A model generated the notes under the pieces. The model searched no databases and had not been told where the DNA came from. It saw only the letters and a program-made list of their open reading frames with translations. This document shows, in pieces, positions 6,531 through 14,922 of a DNA stretch of 17,294 nt. Each line of letters opens with the position of its first letter. Position 1 is the stretch's first letter. A program made the position numbers and the translations under genes. This DNA is from an uncultured Bacteroidales bacterium (GTDB lineage Bacteria; Bacteroidota; Bacteroidia; Bacteroidales; P3), in the NCBI GenBank assembly GCA_947177845.1, contig CAMWVZ010000010.1, positions 1 through 17,294 of the forward strand, read 5' to 3'.

Positions 6531-7352
6531 ATGAAGGCTAAGACCAGCACCGAAGCAACCGCGCCCGCATCCAAGAAAGTTTCCGAAGAGAGGGATTTGG
6601 ACGTAGAGAAAAAACTCACTTCCCTTTATGCTTTGCAACGTATTGATTCGGAAATAGATGCTATCCGCACTCTGCGCGGCGAGCTGCCTTTGGAGGTGCA
6701 GGATTTGGAAGACGATATCGCCGGCTACGAAAGCCGCATCGAGAAGTTGCAGGACGAAATTGCTGAAATCAATCAGAATATCGCCGAGCGCAAACACGCG
6801 GTCACCGACATCAAGGCGCAGATTAAGAAATACGACAAGCAGCTGAAGGAGGTGAAGAACAGCCGCGAATACGACAACCTCAACAAGGAAATCGAATATC
6901 AGACCCTCGAGAACCAACTGCACGAAAAGCGCATCAAGGAGGCCAACATCCTTTTGGAGAAGAAGACCGAAGACCTTGAAAAACTGCGCCATGCCCGCGA
7001 GGAACGTCAGAAGGACCTGGATTTGAAGCAGAGTGAGCTGAACGAAATCGTGGCCGAGACCGAAAAGGACGAGAAGGAGTTGATGAAGCGGTCCGAACTC
7101 TATCAGAAACGCATTGAACCGCGTTGGCTGCACGTTTACAGCCGCATCCGCAACAACGCCCACAACGGTCTGGCCGTGGTTTGTGTGGACCGCGACGCCT
7201 GCGGCGGTTGCTTCAGCAAGATTCCTCCCCAACGGCAAATCGATATCCGCACGCATAAGAAGATGATTTCCTGCGAATATTGCGGCCGCTTCTTAGTGGA
7301 CGACGATATCAAGGAAAAGGCCGAAGAACTGCTGGATAAAGACAAGAAATAA
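6531..7352 (+). CDS. Coiled-coil C4-type zinc-ribbon protein (DUF164 family)
   Basis: This is a 273-residue soluble protein. After a low-complexity N-terminus rich in Thr, Ala and Lys (1-24), residues about 25-195 are a long, highly charged helical hairpin (heptad-like E/K/L pattern). A C-terminal zinc ribbon follows, with cysteines C224, C227, C248 and C251 in the family pattern CGGC...PP...CEYCGR. Members of this family are proposed to be nucleic-acid or protein-binding adaptors; no enzymatic activity is known to me. It sits 11 bases after the nif3-like gene and 24 bases before folK, in one transcription unit. The Nif3 pairing suggests the two proteins act together, but the sequence gives no substrate. 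Confidence 0.92.
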   Translation: MKAKTSTEATAPASKKVSEERDLDVEKKLTSLYALQRIDSEIDAIRTLRGELPLEVQDLEDDIAGYESRIEKLQDEIAEINQNIAERKHAVTDIKAQIKKYDKQLKEVKNSREYDNLNKEIEYQTLENQLHEKRIKEANILLEKKTEDLEKLRHAREERQKDLDLKQSELNEIVAETEKDEKELMKRSELYQKRIEPRWLHVYSRIRNNAHNGLAVVCVDRDACGGCFSKIPPQRQIDIRTHKKMISCEYCGRFLVDDDIKEKAEELLDKDKK

Positions 7353-7376
7353 GCGCAGGGAAAATCATCCGGCCTG

Positions 7377-8567
7377 ATGAATACCCAAACCGCCTATCTT
7401 TTATTGGGAGCCAACCTCGGCAACTGCATCAAGACCTTTGCCGCCGCCCGTCGCGAAATCGCGAACAAGGTGGGCGAAGTGATGAGCCGGTCGGGTATCT
7501 ATACCTCGCCTTCGTGGGGTTTTGAAACTCCGGAGAAATTCTACAACCAAGCGTTGGAGGTCCGCACCGAACTGGATCCTTTCGCGCTGTTGCGGCGCGT
7601 TTTGGAGATAGAGAAGAAATTGGGAAGGGTGAGGCCTCTGCCGACGGACACGCCGCAGAAAACCTACACTTCGCGCGTTATCGACATTGATATTCTTTTT
7701 TATTCCAATGCGGTGATTACCAGCCGCGACCTTGTACTCCCCCACCCGCTTCTGCCGCAACGGGCCTTTGCCCTCGTGCCGTTGTGCGAAATCGCGCCCG
7801 ACCTCCCGCACCCTGTTTCGGGGCTTTCGGTACGGCAGCTTTTGGCGCAATGCCCCGACAATATCGCGGCGGTGAAGCGGCAACCCGATGCGGAGAACTA
7901 CGCTTTGGGCTTCGAGGAGCTTGAAAAGTCGGAAACGGCGGTGGAAAATGCGGGCAACGACAGAAAACCCGACCTGCGTTTCTTGGCTATCGAGGGCAAT
8001 ATCGGGGCGGGGAAAACCTCGCTTTCGCGCAAGATTTCCGCGCAGTTCGGCGCCAAACTTGTATTGGAGAAATTCGAGGAAAACGCTTTTCTTCCCAAAT
8101 TCTATCAGGACAAGGAGCGTTACGCTTTCCCGCTCGAGCTCACTTTCTTGGCGGAACGCTACCGTCAGGCCAAGGAAGATTTCGTGCAGGAATTGTTCAG
8201 TCCTTTCATCGTGAGCGATTTTTCCATAAGCAAGAGCCTTATTTTTGCGCAAAACACGCTTCAGGAAGACGAATACGCCCTGTTCGCGCGGCTCTATCAA
8301 ATCATCCTCACCACAATTCCCAAACCCGACAAATACGTGTTCCTGCACAGCAACGTCGACCGTCTGATGAACAACATCCGCCTCAGGGCTCGGTCGTACG
8401 AGCAGAACATGGATCCGGATTATCTACTTAGGATAGAGCGGGGCTACGAGGCCTATCTCAAGACCTTGGACCCGCAGAAGATATTGATTATCGACGTTTC
8501 GGAAATGGATTTCATGAACCGTGAGGAAGACTATCTTGAAATCCTCCGTCGTATCGGCTTGATATAG
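7377..8567 (+). CDS. folK: Fused HPPK (FolK) - deoxynucleoside kinase
   Basis: This is a 396-residue two-enzyme fusion. Residues 1-165 are 6-hydroxymethyl-7,8-dihydropterin pyrophosphokinase (folate synthesis), with LLLGANLGN (8-16), SRVIDIDILFY (99-109; D103 and D105 bind Mg) and LPHPLLPQRAF (121-131). Residues about 200-396 form a deoxynucleoside kinase domain: P-loop GNIGAGKTS (207-215), the region normally holding the DRS motif as SDFSISKSL (280-288), and a lid with RLRARSYEQN (335-344). A charged linker of about 35 residues joins them. The kinase half should phosphorylate deoxynucleosides for salvage; dA/dG specificity is likely from bacterial relatives but not proven by motif. Start ATG 7377 gives a complete HPPK N-terminus. 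It ends 29 bases before the convergent riboflavin kinase gene. Confidence 0.93.
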   Translation: MNTQTAYLLLGANLGNCIKTFAAARREIANKVGEVMSRSGIYTSPSWGFETPEKFYNQALEVRTELDPFALLRRVLEIEKKLGRVRPLPTDTPQKTYTSRVIDIDILFYSNAVITSRDLVLPHPLLPQRAFALVPLCEIAPDLPHPVSGLSVRQLLAQCPDNIAAVKRQPDAENYALGFEELEKSETAVENAGNDRKPDLRFLAIEGNIGAGKTSLSRKISAQFGAKLVLEKFEENAFLPKFYQDKERYAFPLELTFLAERYRQAKEDFVQELFSPFIVSDFSISKSLIFAQNTLQEDEYALFARLYQIILTTIPKPDKYVFLHSNVDRLMNNIRLRARSYEQNMDPDYLLRIERGYEAYLKTLDPQKILIIDVSEMDFMNREEDYLEILRRIGLI

Positions 8568-8596
8568 TCTGTTTTCTCCTGCGATTTTTTGCGGTT
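8568..8596. other. Convergent intergenic gap, no convincing terminator
   Basis: These 29 bases separate two converging stops. A small stem (GCGG/CCGC with a 6-base loop, 8591-8604) sits at the right edge, but its U-tract would lie on the wrong side for either strand. No clear intrinsic terminator is visible. Confidence 0.4.
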
Positions 8597-9010
8597 TCAG
8601 CCGCGTTTCCGTGCCGTACAGATCGACCGCACGGTGGTTTTATCTTTTTCCAATTGGGCTTGCAGGGCGGAAAGAGAGGGAAATTTGCGCTCCTCGCGGA
8701 CTTTCTCGAGAATTTCGATACGCAGGCGGCTTCCGTAGAGATTGCCGCTGAAATCGAGGATATGCACTTCTATGGTGCGGGGAGGGGTGGCGGCGGAGAG
8801 TGTGGGGCGGGTTCCTATATTGAGCATACCGCAGAAGACCTCGCCGGCCGGTTGGGAAACACGGGCGGGGGCGCAAGCCGATAGCCATACATGGCAGGCA
8901 AAAACCCCCGAAGGCAATTCTCCGGGGGTTTCGGTTTCGATATTGGCGGTGGGGAAACCTATCGTCCGACCGATTTGGTTTCCCTCCACCACAATTCCTT
9001 CAAAAATCAT
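8597..9010 (-). CDS. Stand-alone riboflavin kinase (flavokinase) domain
   Basis: This 137-residue protein covers the flavokinase domain that normally forms the C-terminal third of bifunctional RibF. Motifs are GRTIGFPTAN (14-23), where PTAN binds ATP/Mg, GMLNIGTRPT (61-70), the probable catalytic Glu E81 in IEVHILDF (80-87), NLYGSRLRIEIL (90-101) and the C-terminal REERKFPSLSALQAQLEKD. It should convert riboflavin and ATP to FMN. The N-terminal FAD-synthetase domain is absent: the start ATG is only 3 bases after the sppA stop, and no nucleotidyltransferase motif lies nearby. Separate flavokinases are usual in eukaryotes and archaea but uncommon in bacteria. The protein could be a second flavokinase, or a relic of a rearranged ribF. 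The domain looks intact from its first residue, which argues against a pseudogene. Confidence 0.88.
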   Translation of the reverse strand: MIFEGIVVEGNQIGRTIGFPTANIETETPGELPSGVFACHVWLSACAPARVSQPAGEVFCGMLNIGTRPTLSAATPPRTIEVHILDFSGNLYGSRLRIEILEKVREERKFPSLSALQAQLEKDKTTVRSICTARKRG

Positions 9011-9013
9011 GCC

Positions 9014-10819
9014 TTATTCAAAAACAACCACATCTTCCATGCGTGCCCACACCTGCGGTTCCTTCGCGTCGCGCACCTGCATGAGAAGCCTGTATGCCTC
9101 GCTCCATTCGGCACCCATCTCCTCGGTCATGCGCATCTGCATCTTGGCGCTTGCCTTGGCGGAGAACATTTCCATGAGTTGGGTCATGAAATCCTTTTCC
9201 TTGGGATATTCCACGGTGGTGTAGTTTTCGAGGCCGGCCAAGGAAGCCGCATAGGCAAGCGCGTCTTCCAAACCGCCGAGACTGTCTACCAAACCAATCT
9301 GCAAGGCGTTGGTGCCGCTCCATACACGACCCTGTCCGATAGAATCCACCTGCGCCCACGTCATGCCGCGGCCTGCGGCCACCTTGCTCACGAAACCTTC
9401 GTAAATCTCTTCTATGTTCTGCTGCATCACCGCCTTTTCGTAGGCGCTCATGGGACGGCTCATGCTCTTGAAGGCCGTGGCGTTCTTGTTGGTCTTCACC
9501 TCGTCGAAATCGAACCCGAGTTTCTTGGTGAGCAGTTCCTGCGTGTTGGGAATGGTGCCGAACACGCCGATAGAACCGGTGAGGGTGTTGGGTTGGGCGA
9601 AAATCTTGTCGGCCATGCACGAGATATAGTAACCGCCGCTGGCCGCATAATTGCCGTAGGAAGCCACCACGGGCATTCTTTCCTTCACCTTCATCAATTC
9701 CTGATAGATGATGTCGGCGGTGAGCACGCTGCCGCCGGGCGAATTGACGCGCAACACCAAAGCCTTTACGTTCTTGTCCTTGACGGCTTTCTGAATCTGC
9801 GCGGCCAAATCGGTGCCGATGTCGCTGCCCGAACCCTCGCCGCCTACAATCTCGCCTTCGGCATAAATCACCGCAATCTTATCCTTGGCTTTCTTGGTCT
9901 TGGCCGCATCGAGATTGGCCAGATAATCGCCGTAGGAAACGATATTGAGGTCTTTTTCCCACAAGCTGTCGGCCACACCCATGCGGGCGGGAAGAATTTT
10001 CTCCTTGATGTAGGAACGGGGCACCAAAGCGTCTACCAAACCGGCACGGAGCGCACCGGGGGCGGTGAAGCCGAGCAGACTGTCGGCGATTTCGTTGAGA
10101 CGGGCTTCGGAAAGACCGCGCGAAGCGCTCACGTCGGCCAAGATTGCAGGCCACATCGAGCCGAACATCACCTCGTATTGGTGACGGTTGGCGGGGCTCA
10201 TGTCGGTGCGGAAGTAGGGTTCCACCGCGCTCTTGAACTGTCCGTGACGGATTACCTGCATCTCCACGCCCACTTTTTGCAGAAAGCGCGTATAGAACAT
10301 CAGGCGCGCGCCCAAACCTTGGAAATTCAACATGCCTTGCGGCTGCATGAAAACCGAGTCGGCAAGCGAAGCCAAATGATATTCGGACAAACTGTAACCG
10401 TCTGCGTAGCTGTAGATGTATTTGCCCGTTTCCTTGAAATCGGAAAGCGCCTTGTGCAGCTCCTGCGTTGTGGCAAGACCCAGACCGGCGTTTTCGCAAT
10501 TCAGATAGATGCCCTTGATTTTATCGTCGTTCTTCGCCGCTTCTATCACGCGGAGCATCTCGTTAAGACCCAAGCTCTTCGACATATCGAATTTGGGATT
10601 GAGCGGAGAGATGCCCGAAAGACCCGCAGCCCGCGCCTGATCGTTGACGGTTTTGTTCAAATCAATCTGCAACACGCTGTTGTCCTTGACGGGTGCCGCA
10701 GGTGCCGAACTCTTGGAGAGCAGGGAACCCAACGAACCTATCATCACGAAAAACATGATGAGCGCCACGATAAGCATACCTACCACAGTGGCAAGAAGAT
10801 ACTTAAAAAACGATTTCAT
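9014..10819 (-). CDS. sppA: Signal peptide peptidase SppA, 67K type
   Basis: This is a 601-residue membrane-anchored serine protease with a Ser/Lys dyad. A single N-terminal membrane anchor covers about residues 6-30. Two ClpP-like repeats follow: the N-terminal half contributes the general base K196 (HGQFKSAVEPY), and the C-terminal half the nucleophile S394 (NYAASGGYYIS). These align with K209 and S409 of E. coli SppA. VNSPGGSVLTAD (358-369) and LTGSIGVFG (oxyanion region) are also clear. The enzyme degrades signal peptides left in the membrane after secretion. Its start lies 49 bases after the DPP11 stop, and it has its own promoter at the end of that gene. The riboflavin kinase gene follows 3 bases after its stop. 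Confidence 0.95.
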   Translation of the reverse strand: MKSFFKYLLATVVGMLIVALIMFFVMIGSLGSLLSKSSAPAAPVKDNSVLQIDLNKTVNDQARAAGLSGISPLNPKFDMSKSLGLNEMLRVIEAAKNDDKIKGIYLNCENAGLGLATTQELHKALSDFKETGKYIYSYADGYSLSEYHLASLADSVFMQPQGMLNFQGLGARLMFYTRFLQKVGVEMQVIRHGQFKSAVEPYFRTDMSPANRHQYEVMFGSMWPAILADVSASRGLSEARLNEIADSLLGFTAPGALRAGLVDALVPRSYIKEKILPARMGVADSLWEKDLNIVSYGDYLANLDAAKTKKAKDKIAVIYAEGEIVGGEGSGSDIGTDLAAQIQKAVKDKNVKALVLRVNSPGGSVLTADIIYQELMKVKERMPVVASYGNYAASGGYYISCMADKIFAQPNTLTGSIGVFGTIPNTQELLTKKLGFDFDEVKTNKNATAFKSMSRPMSAYEKAVMQQNIEEIYEGFVSKVAAGRGMTWAQVDSIGQGRVWSGTNALQIGLVDSLGGLEDALAYAASLAGLENYTTVEYPKEKDFMTQLMEMFSAKASAKMQMRMTEEMGAEWSEAYRLLMQVRDAKEPQVWARMEDVVVFE

Positions 10820-10863
10820 TTCCGTATGTTTTTTTTCAGGGTATTAGACCTCCACAGGGGGTG

Positions 10864-10892
10864 CAAAATTACAAATCCTCCACAAACTCCAA
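10864..10892 (-). promoter_or_regulatory. Promoter for sppA embedded in the end of the DPP11 gene
   Basis: The minus strand reads TTG (10892-10890), 18 bases, then TAATTTTG (10871-10864), a Bacteroidetes-type promoter. The TAA that starts the -7 box is the stop codon of the upstream peptidase gene. The predicted start near 10857 leaves a leader of about 38 bases before the sppA ATG. Confidence 0.6.
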
Positions 10893-13031
10893 TTCATCGA
10901 TAAGCCTTTGGGCTCCGGCGAATTTGTCGATGATGAAAAGGCAATAGCGGATGTCGAGCATGATGTTGCGGCACATCTGCGCATCGTAGCGGATGTCGCT
11001 CATGGTGCCTTCCCAGTTGCGGTCGAAATTGATGCCCACCAAATTGCCTTCCGCATTGAGCACAGGGCTTCCCGAATTGCCTCCCGTGGTGTGGTTGGTG
11101 CCGATGAAAGCCACCGGCATCTCGCCTTTCTTATTGGCGTAACGGCCATAGTCGGCATTGCGGTAGAGTTCCTTGAGGCGTTCCTCCACCACATAGTCGT
11201 ATATGTCGGGATTTTCTTTTTCCATAATGCCCTTGAGCGTGGTGTATGGCTTGCAGACAAGCGCATCGGAGGGGCTGAAACCGTTTACCTGTCCGTAGGC
11301 GACGCGCATCGTGAAGTTGGCGTCGGGATAGAATTTCTCAGGGCCGCTCGAGGCTTTCATCTCCATTTGTCCGCGCATATACACCCGTTGCAGGCTGTCG
11401 ATTTGCCTGCGGTAGCGCGTCACGGCGGGAACGGTTTGCGTGATGTAGCGGTTGTAGGCCGAAAGCGCGTAGCGGTAGAGCGGGTCGTTCAAAATCGTCT
11501 TTCTCTGCGCGGGTTTGAAGTCCTGCAACAGCGCCAGCATTTTTTGCGGTTGGGTGAAAACGGATTTTGTGTAGAAGAGATTGATTTGAGAGGGGTCGGG
11601 AACGGCGGCCGAGGATTTTTCGGCCTGTCGGGCAGCCATTTTCTCAAAAATCTCACGGTCTACTTCCGGATTGTAGTTCTTGTAAAAATCCTCGGCCGCC
11701 GTCTGACGTTTCTGTAAAGTTTCGGTGAACTTTTCCCCGGCGCCTTCTTCGCCCGCGGCCGCTTTTTCCGCCGCCTCGCACAAAGATTTAAGCGAATAGG
11801 CGAACCTCACCGCTTCGGGCGCCAACGTGTATTCCTGAAAAACGATAGCCTCTCCCTGCACGGCTCCGAAGCCTTCGTAGGCCTCTTGCAGAGCGGGCAA
11901 CACCGACGCATAGGCGGCACCCTCGGGCGTGGCCGTCCATTCCTTGAAACGTTTTTCGTATTCGCGCTTGCTGCCTACCACATCAAGACGCTCGATACCC
12001 TTAGCTTCGCCTATCCATTTCTTCCAGCCGTTGGCGATGCTTGCCGCCTTGGCCGCATATTGGATGCGGGTCTTCGCATCGCGGTCCATGGCCGCCTTTA
12101 TCACTTCCAGGCGAAGCGTGCGCGCCTCGATGCGCATGGGGTCTTCCTGATTCAACACCTGTTCCACGCCGTAGGAGCTGAGATATTCCTGCGTGCGGCC
12201 CGGATAGCCTATCACCATCGTGAAATCGCCCTCCTCGCAACCGCGCAGGTCTATCTTGAAATAACGCTTGGGTGAATAGGGCTTGTTTTCGGGGCTGTAC
12301 GGCGCGGGACGGTTCGCCGTGTCGGCATAGATGCGGAACACCGAGAAATCGCCCGTATGACGCGGAAACATCCAATTGTCGGTGTCGCCTCCGAACTTGC
12401 CGATGTTGGAGGGCGGAGCGCCCACCAACCGTACATCCTCATACACTTCGTAAACAAAAAGGAAATATTGATTGCCGTAGTAGAAAGGCACCACACGGAT
12501 TTCCTCTCCCTGCGCGGCTTCCTTCATCAGACGCCTCGAACGAGCGTCTATGCTGTCGCGACGCACGTTCTCGGCTATCATCGTGCCGTCGGCGTTCCTT
12601 TCCAAACCCGCCAACATCACATCGCTCACATCGCGCATCTCTTTCAGAAAACGCACCTTGAGCCCCGGGCAGGGCAATTCATCCTTCAGACTCTCCGCCC
12701 AAAACCCGTTGGTGAGATAGTCGTGTTCGAGCGAGGAATGTTCCTGAATATAGCCGTAGCCGCAATGATGATTGGTGAAGACCAGCCCCTGCGACGAAAC
12801 CACCTCTCCCGTGCAACCGCCGCCGAAAATCACCACCGCGTCTTTCAGCGAGGAGGCGTTGACATCGTAGACATCTTCGGCGGTGAGTTTGAAACCCAGC
12901 TCCTGCATACGGGCTTCGTTCTGCTTCAGGAACAGCGGCAGCCACATGCCTTCGTCGGCGCGTGCGGCGGCGCAAAAAAGGAACAGACCGCCCGCAAACA
13001 GTGGCAAAAACGTTTTTACGGATATTCGCAT
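10869..13031 (-). CDS. dpp11: S46-family dipeptidyl-peptidase, DPP11-type (Asp/Glu-specific)
   Basis: This is a 720-residue secreted serine peptidase with a chymotrypsin-like fold. A type I signal peptide (about 1-25, ending ARA before DEG) directs it to the periplasm. The triad is H89 (TNHHC), D228 (HTGDFS) and S653 (GGNSGSPV). The residue that sets P1 specificity, 18 positions after the catalytic Ser, is arginine (R671 in FDRNWEG). This is the DPP11 signature for acidic P1 residues (R673 in P. gingivalis DPP11), whereas DPP7 has glycine there. It should release N-terminal dipeptides ending in Asp or Glu, supplying amino acids for fermentation. It lies 33 bases after glmS. The long middle region (about 340-560) is the helical cap that regulates access in this family. 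Confidence 0.94.
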   Translation of the reverse strand: MRISVKTFLPLFAGGLFLFCAAARADEGMWLPLFLKQNEARMQELGFKLTAEDVYDVNASSLKDAVVIFGGGCTGEVVSSQGLVFTNHHCGYGYIQEHSSLEHDYLTNGFWAESLKDELPCPGLKVRFLKEMRDVSDVMLAGLERNADGTMIAENVRRDSIDARSRRLMKEAAQGEEIRVVPFYYGNQYFLFVYEVYEDVRLVGAPPSNIGKFGGDTDNWMFPRHTGDFSVFRIYADTANRPAPYSPENKPYSPKRYFKIDLRGCEEGDFTMVIGYPGRTQEYLSSYGVEQVLNQEDPMRIEARTLRLEVIKAAMDRDAKTRIQYAAKAASIANGWKKWIGEAKGIERLDVVGSKREYEKRFKEWTATPEGAAYASVLPALQEAYEGFGAVQGEAIVFQEYTLAPEAVRFAYSLKSLCEAAEKAAAGEEGAGEKFTETLQKRQTAAEDFYKNYNPEVDREIFEKMAARQAEKSSAAVPDPSQINLFYTKSVFTQPQKMLALLQDFKPAQRKTILNDPLYRYALSAYNRYITQTVPAVTRYRRQIDSLQRVYMRGQMEMKASSGPEKFYPDANFTMRVAYGQVNGFSPSDALVCKPYTTLKGIMEKENPDIYDYVVEERLKELYRNADYGRYANKKGEMPVAFIGTNHTTGGNSGSPVLNAEGNLVGINFDRNWEGTMSDIRYDAQMCRNIMLDIRYCLFIIDKFAGAQRLIDELEFVEDL

Positions 13032-13064
13032 AGTGTTTATTTTTTCAAAAGGACTTCCCGGCCC

Positions 13065-14918
13065 CTACTCCACCGTTACCGACTTGGCCAAGTTACGCGG
13101 CTGGTCTACGTTGCAACCTTTGTAAACCGCGATATGGTAAGCCAGCAACTGCAAGGGGATACAAGCCAAGATAGGTATTAAGAATTCTTCCGTTTCGGGA
13201 ATCTCGATATAGAAATCCGACAGGTTCTTCACCTCGGTGTCGCCCTCGCTGATAATGGAAATCACACGGCCTTTGCGGGCCTTCACCTCCTGAATGTTGC
13301 TCACGATTTTCTCGTGGTTGCCTTTGTTGGGCGCAATCACCACAATAGGCATCTCGGCATCAATCAACGCGATAGGGCCGTGTTTCATCTCGGCGGCGGG
13401 ATAACCCTCGGCGTGTATGTACGAAATTTCCTTGAGCTTCAACGCACCTTCCAGAGCCAAAGGATAGTTGCAGCCCCGTCCCAAATAGAGGAAGTTGCGC
13501 GAATAGGTGAAAATCTTGGCGAAATCGGCGATGCTCGGATTTTTCTTGAGCGCAATCTCGATTTTTTCGGGCAATTCGTGCATGGCCTTTATCATACGCT
13601 CCAACTGCACTTTGTTGAGCGTTTTCTTCTCTTTGGCCAAGGCCAGCGCCAACAGCGTGAGCACACATACCTGCGCGGTGAACGCCTTGGTGGAAGCCAC
13701 CCCGATTTCGGGCCCCGCGTGCGTATAACTGCCCGTATTGGTGGCACGGGCGATAGACGAACCCACCACATTGCAGATGCCGTAGACGAAGGCGCCTTTC
13801 TGCCGCGCCAATTTCACCGCCGCCAAGGTATCGGCGGTCTCGCCCGACTGCGAAATGGCAATCACCACATCGTCGGGATAAATCAAAGGTTCGCGGTAGC
13901 GGAATTCCGAAGCGTATTCCACCTCCACGGGAATGCGCGCCAATTTTTCGAGGATGTATTCACCCACCAGACCCGCATGCCACGAGGTGCCGCAGCCCAC
14001 AATGATGATGCGCCGCGCCTTGAGGAACTTGTCTTTGTGGTCGATGATGCCCGAAAGCGAAACCTTGTTGAGATCTATGTTGATACGCCCGCTCATGCTG
14101 TCGCGCAACGTCTTGGGCTGCTCGAAAATCTCCTTGAGCATGAAGTGCGGATAGCCGCCTTTTTCCAGATTCGAAAGGCTCATCTCCAACTTCTTGACCA
14201 TAGGAACCTTCTTCACGTTCTTGAGGTTGGTGATTTCCATCTTGGCCTTTCCCTTGGCGGGAACGGTCAACACGGCTATTTCCTCGTCTTCCAGAAACAC
14301 CACATCCTTGGTATATTCCACAATGGGCGTGGCATCGCTGGCGGCAAAAAACTCATTCTTCCCGATACCTATCACCAAAGGACTACCCTTGCGCGCCACG
14401 ATAATCGTGTAGGGGTCTTCTTTCGACATGATGGCGATGGCATACGCCCCGATAACCTGCCCCAGCGCCTGATGCACGGCATCGAGCAACGAACAGGAAT
14501 TGGACGTGCGGATATAGTCGATGAACTGCACCAGCACTTCGGTGTCGGTTTCGCTGTAAAAAGTGCGTCCCTGCTTCATCAACTCTTTCTTGAGAGTCTG
14601 GAAATTCTCGATGATACCGTTGTGAATCAACGCCAAATCTCCGTTTTGGGAATAGTGCGGGTGCGCGTTTATCTGATTGGGTTCCCCGTGGGTGGCCCAG
14701 CGGGTATGGGCGATGCCCATGGTGCCGCTCACATCCTTGTCTTTCACCTCGGCCTCCAAATCGGCCACCTTGCCCCGCTTCTTGTAGACGTTGAGGCGGT
14801 TGTGATTATACAGGCTTATACCTGCGCTGTCGTATCCGCGATATTCCAAACGGTGCAAGCCTTTTATGAGAATGGGATAGGCCTGTTTCTTTCCCACGTA
14901 TGCAACAATTCCACACAT
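13065..14918 (-). CDS. glmS: Glutamine--fructose-6-phosphate aminotransferase (isomerizing)
   Basis: GlmS makes glucosamine-6-phosphate from fructose-6-phosphate and glutamine, the entry step to UDP-GlcNAc for peptidoglycan and LPS. All expected parts of the 617-residue enzyme are present. The nucleophile C2 follows the initiator Met (MCGIVAYVG), with HTRWATHGEP (71-80) and HNGIIEN (99-105) in the glutaminase domain. Two SIS domains follow (about 285-430 and 455-600), with VGCGTSWHAG (307-316), ISQSGETADT (355-364) and AAEMKHGPIAL (508-518). The closing tail DQPRNLAKSVTVE carries the active-site lysine K612. It starts 4 bases after the DUF4270 gene with no Shine-Dalgarno, so it is expressed as part of the operon. 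No glmS ribozyme is present upstream. Confidence 0.97.
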   Translation of the reverse strand: MCGIVAYVGKKQAYPILIKGLHRLEYRGYDSAGISLYNHNRLNVYKKRGKVADLEAEVKDKDVSGTMGIAHTRWATHGEPNQINAHPHYSQNGDLALIHNGIIENFQTLKKELMKQGRTFYSETDTEVLVQFIDYIRTSNSCSLLDAVHQALGQVIGAYAIAIMSKEDPYTIIVARKGSPLVIGIGKNEFFAASDATPIVEYTKDVVFLEDEEIAVLTVPAKGKAKMEITNLKNVKKVPMVKKLEMSLSNLEKGGYPHFMLKEIFEQPKTLRDSMSGRINIDLNKVSLSGIIDHKDKFLKARRIIIVGCGTSWHAGLVGEYILEKLARIPVEVEYASEFRYREPLIYPDDVVIAISQSGETADTLAAVKLARQKGAFVYGICNVVGSSIARATNTGSYTHAGPEIGVASTKAFTAQVCVLTLLALALAKEKKTLNKVQLERMIKAMHELPEKIEIALKKNPSIADFAKIFTYSRNFLYLGRGCNYPLALEGALKLKEISYIHAEGYPAAEMKHGPIALIDAEMPIVVIAPNKGNHEKIVSNIQEVKARKGRVISIISEGDTEVKNLSDFYIEIPETEEFLIPILACIPLQLLAYHIAVYKGCNVDQPRNLAKSVTVE

Positions 14919-14922
14919 ATTT

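Noticed and set aside
8591..8604. GCGG/CCGC hairpin as a terminator between the converging folK and riboflavin kinase genes
   Set aside because: Four-pair stem lying inside the riboflavin kinase end, with the T-run 5' of the stem on the plus strand and A-run on the minus strand, so no U-tail follows.
8891..10903. 670-residue open frame on the plus strand opposite sppA
   Set aside because: It mirrors the sppA coding frame, is rich in His and Gly as expected of an antisense shadow, and matches no family; sppA has intact catalytic motifs.
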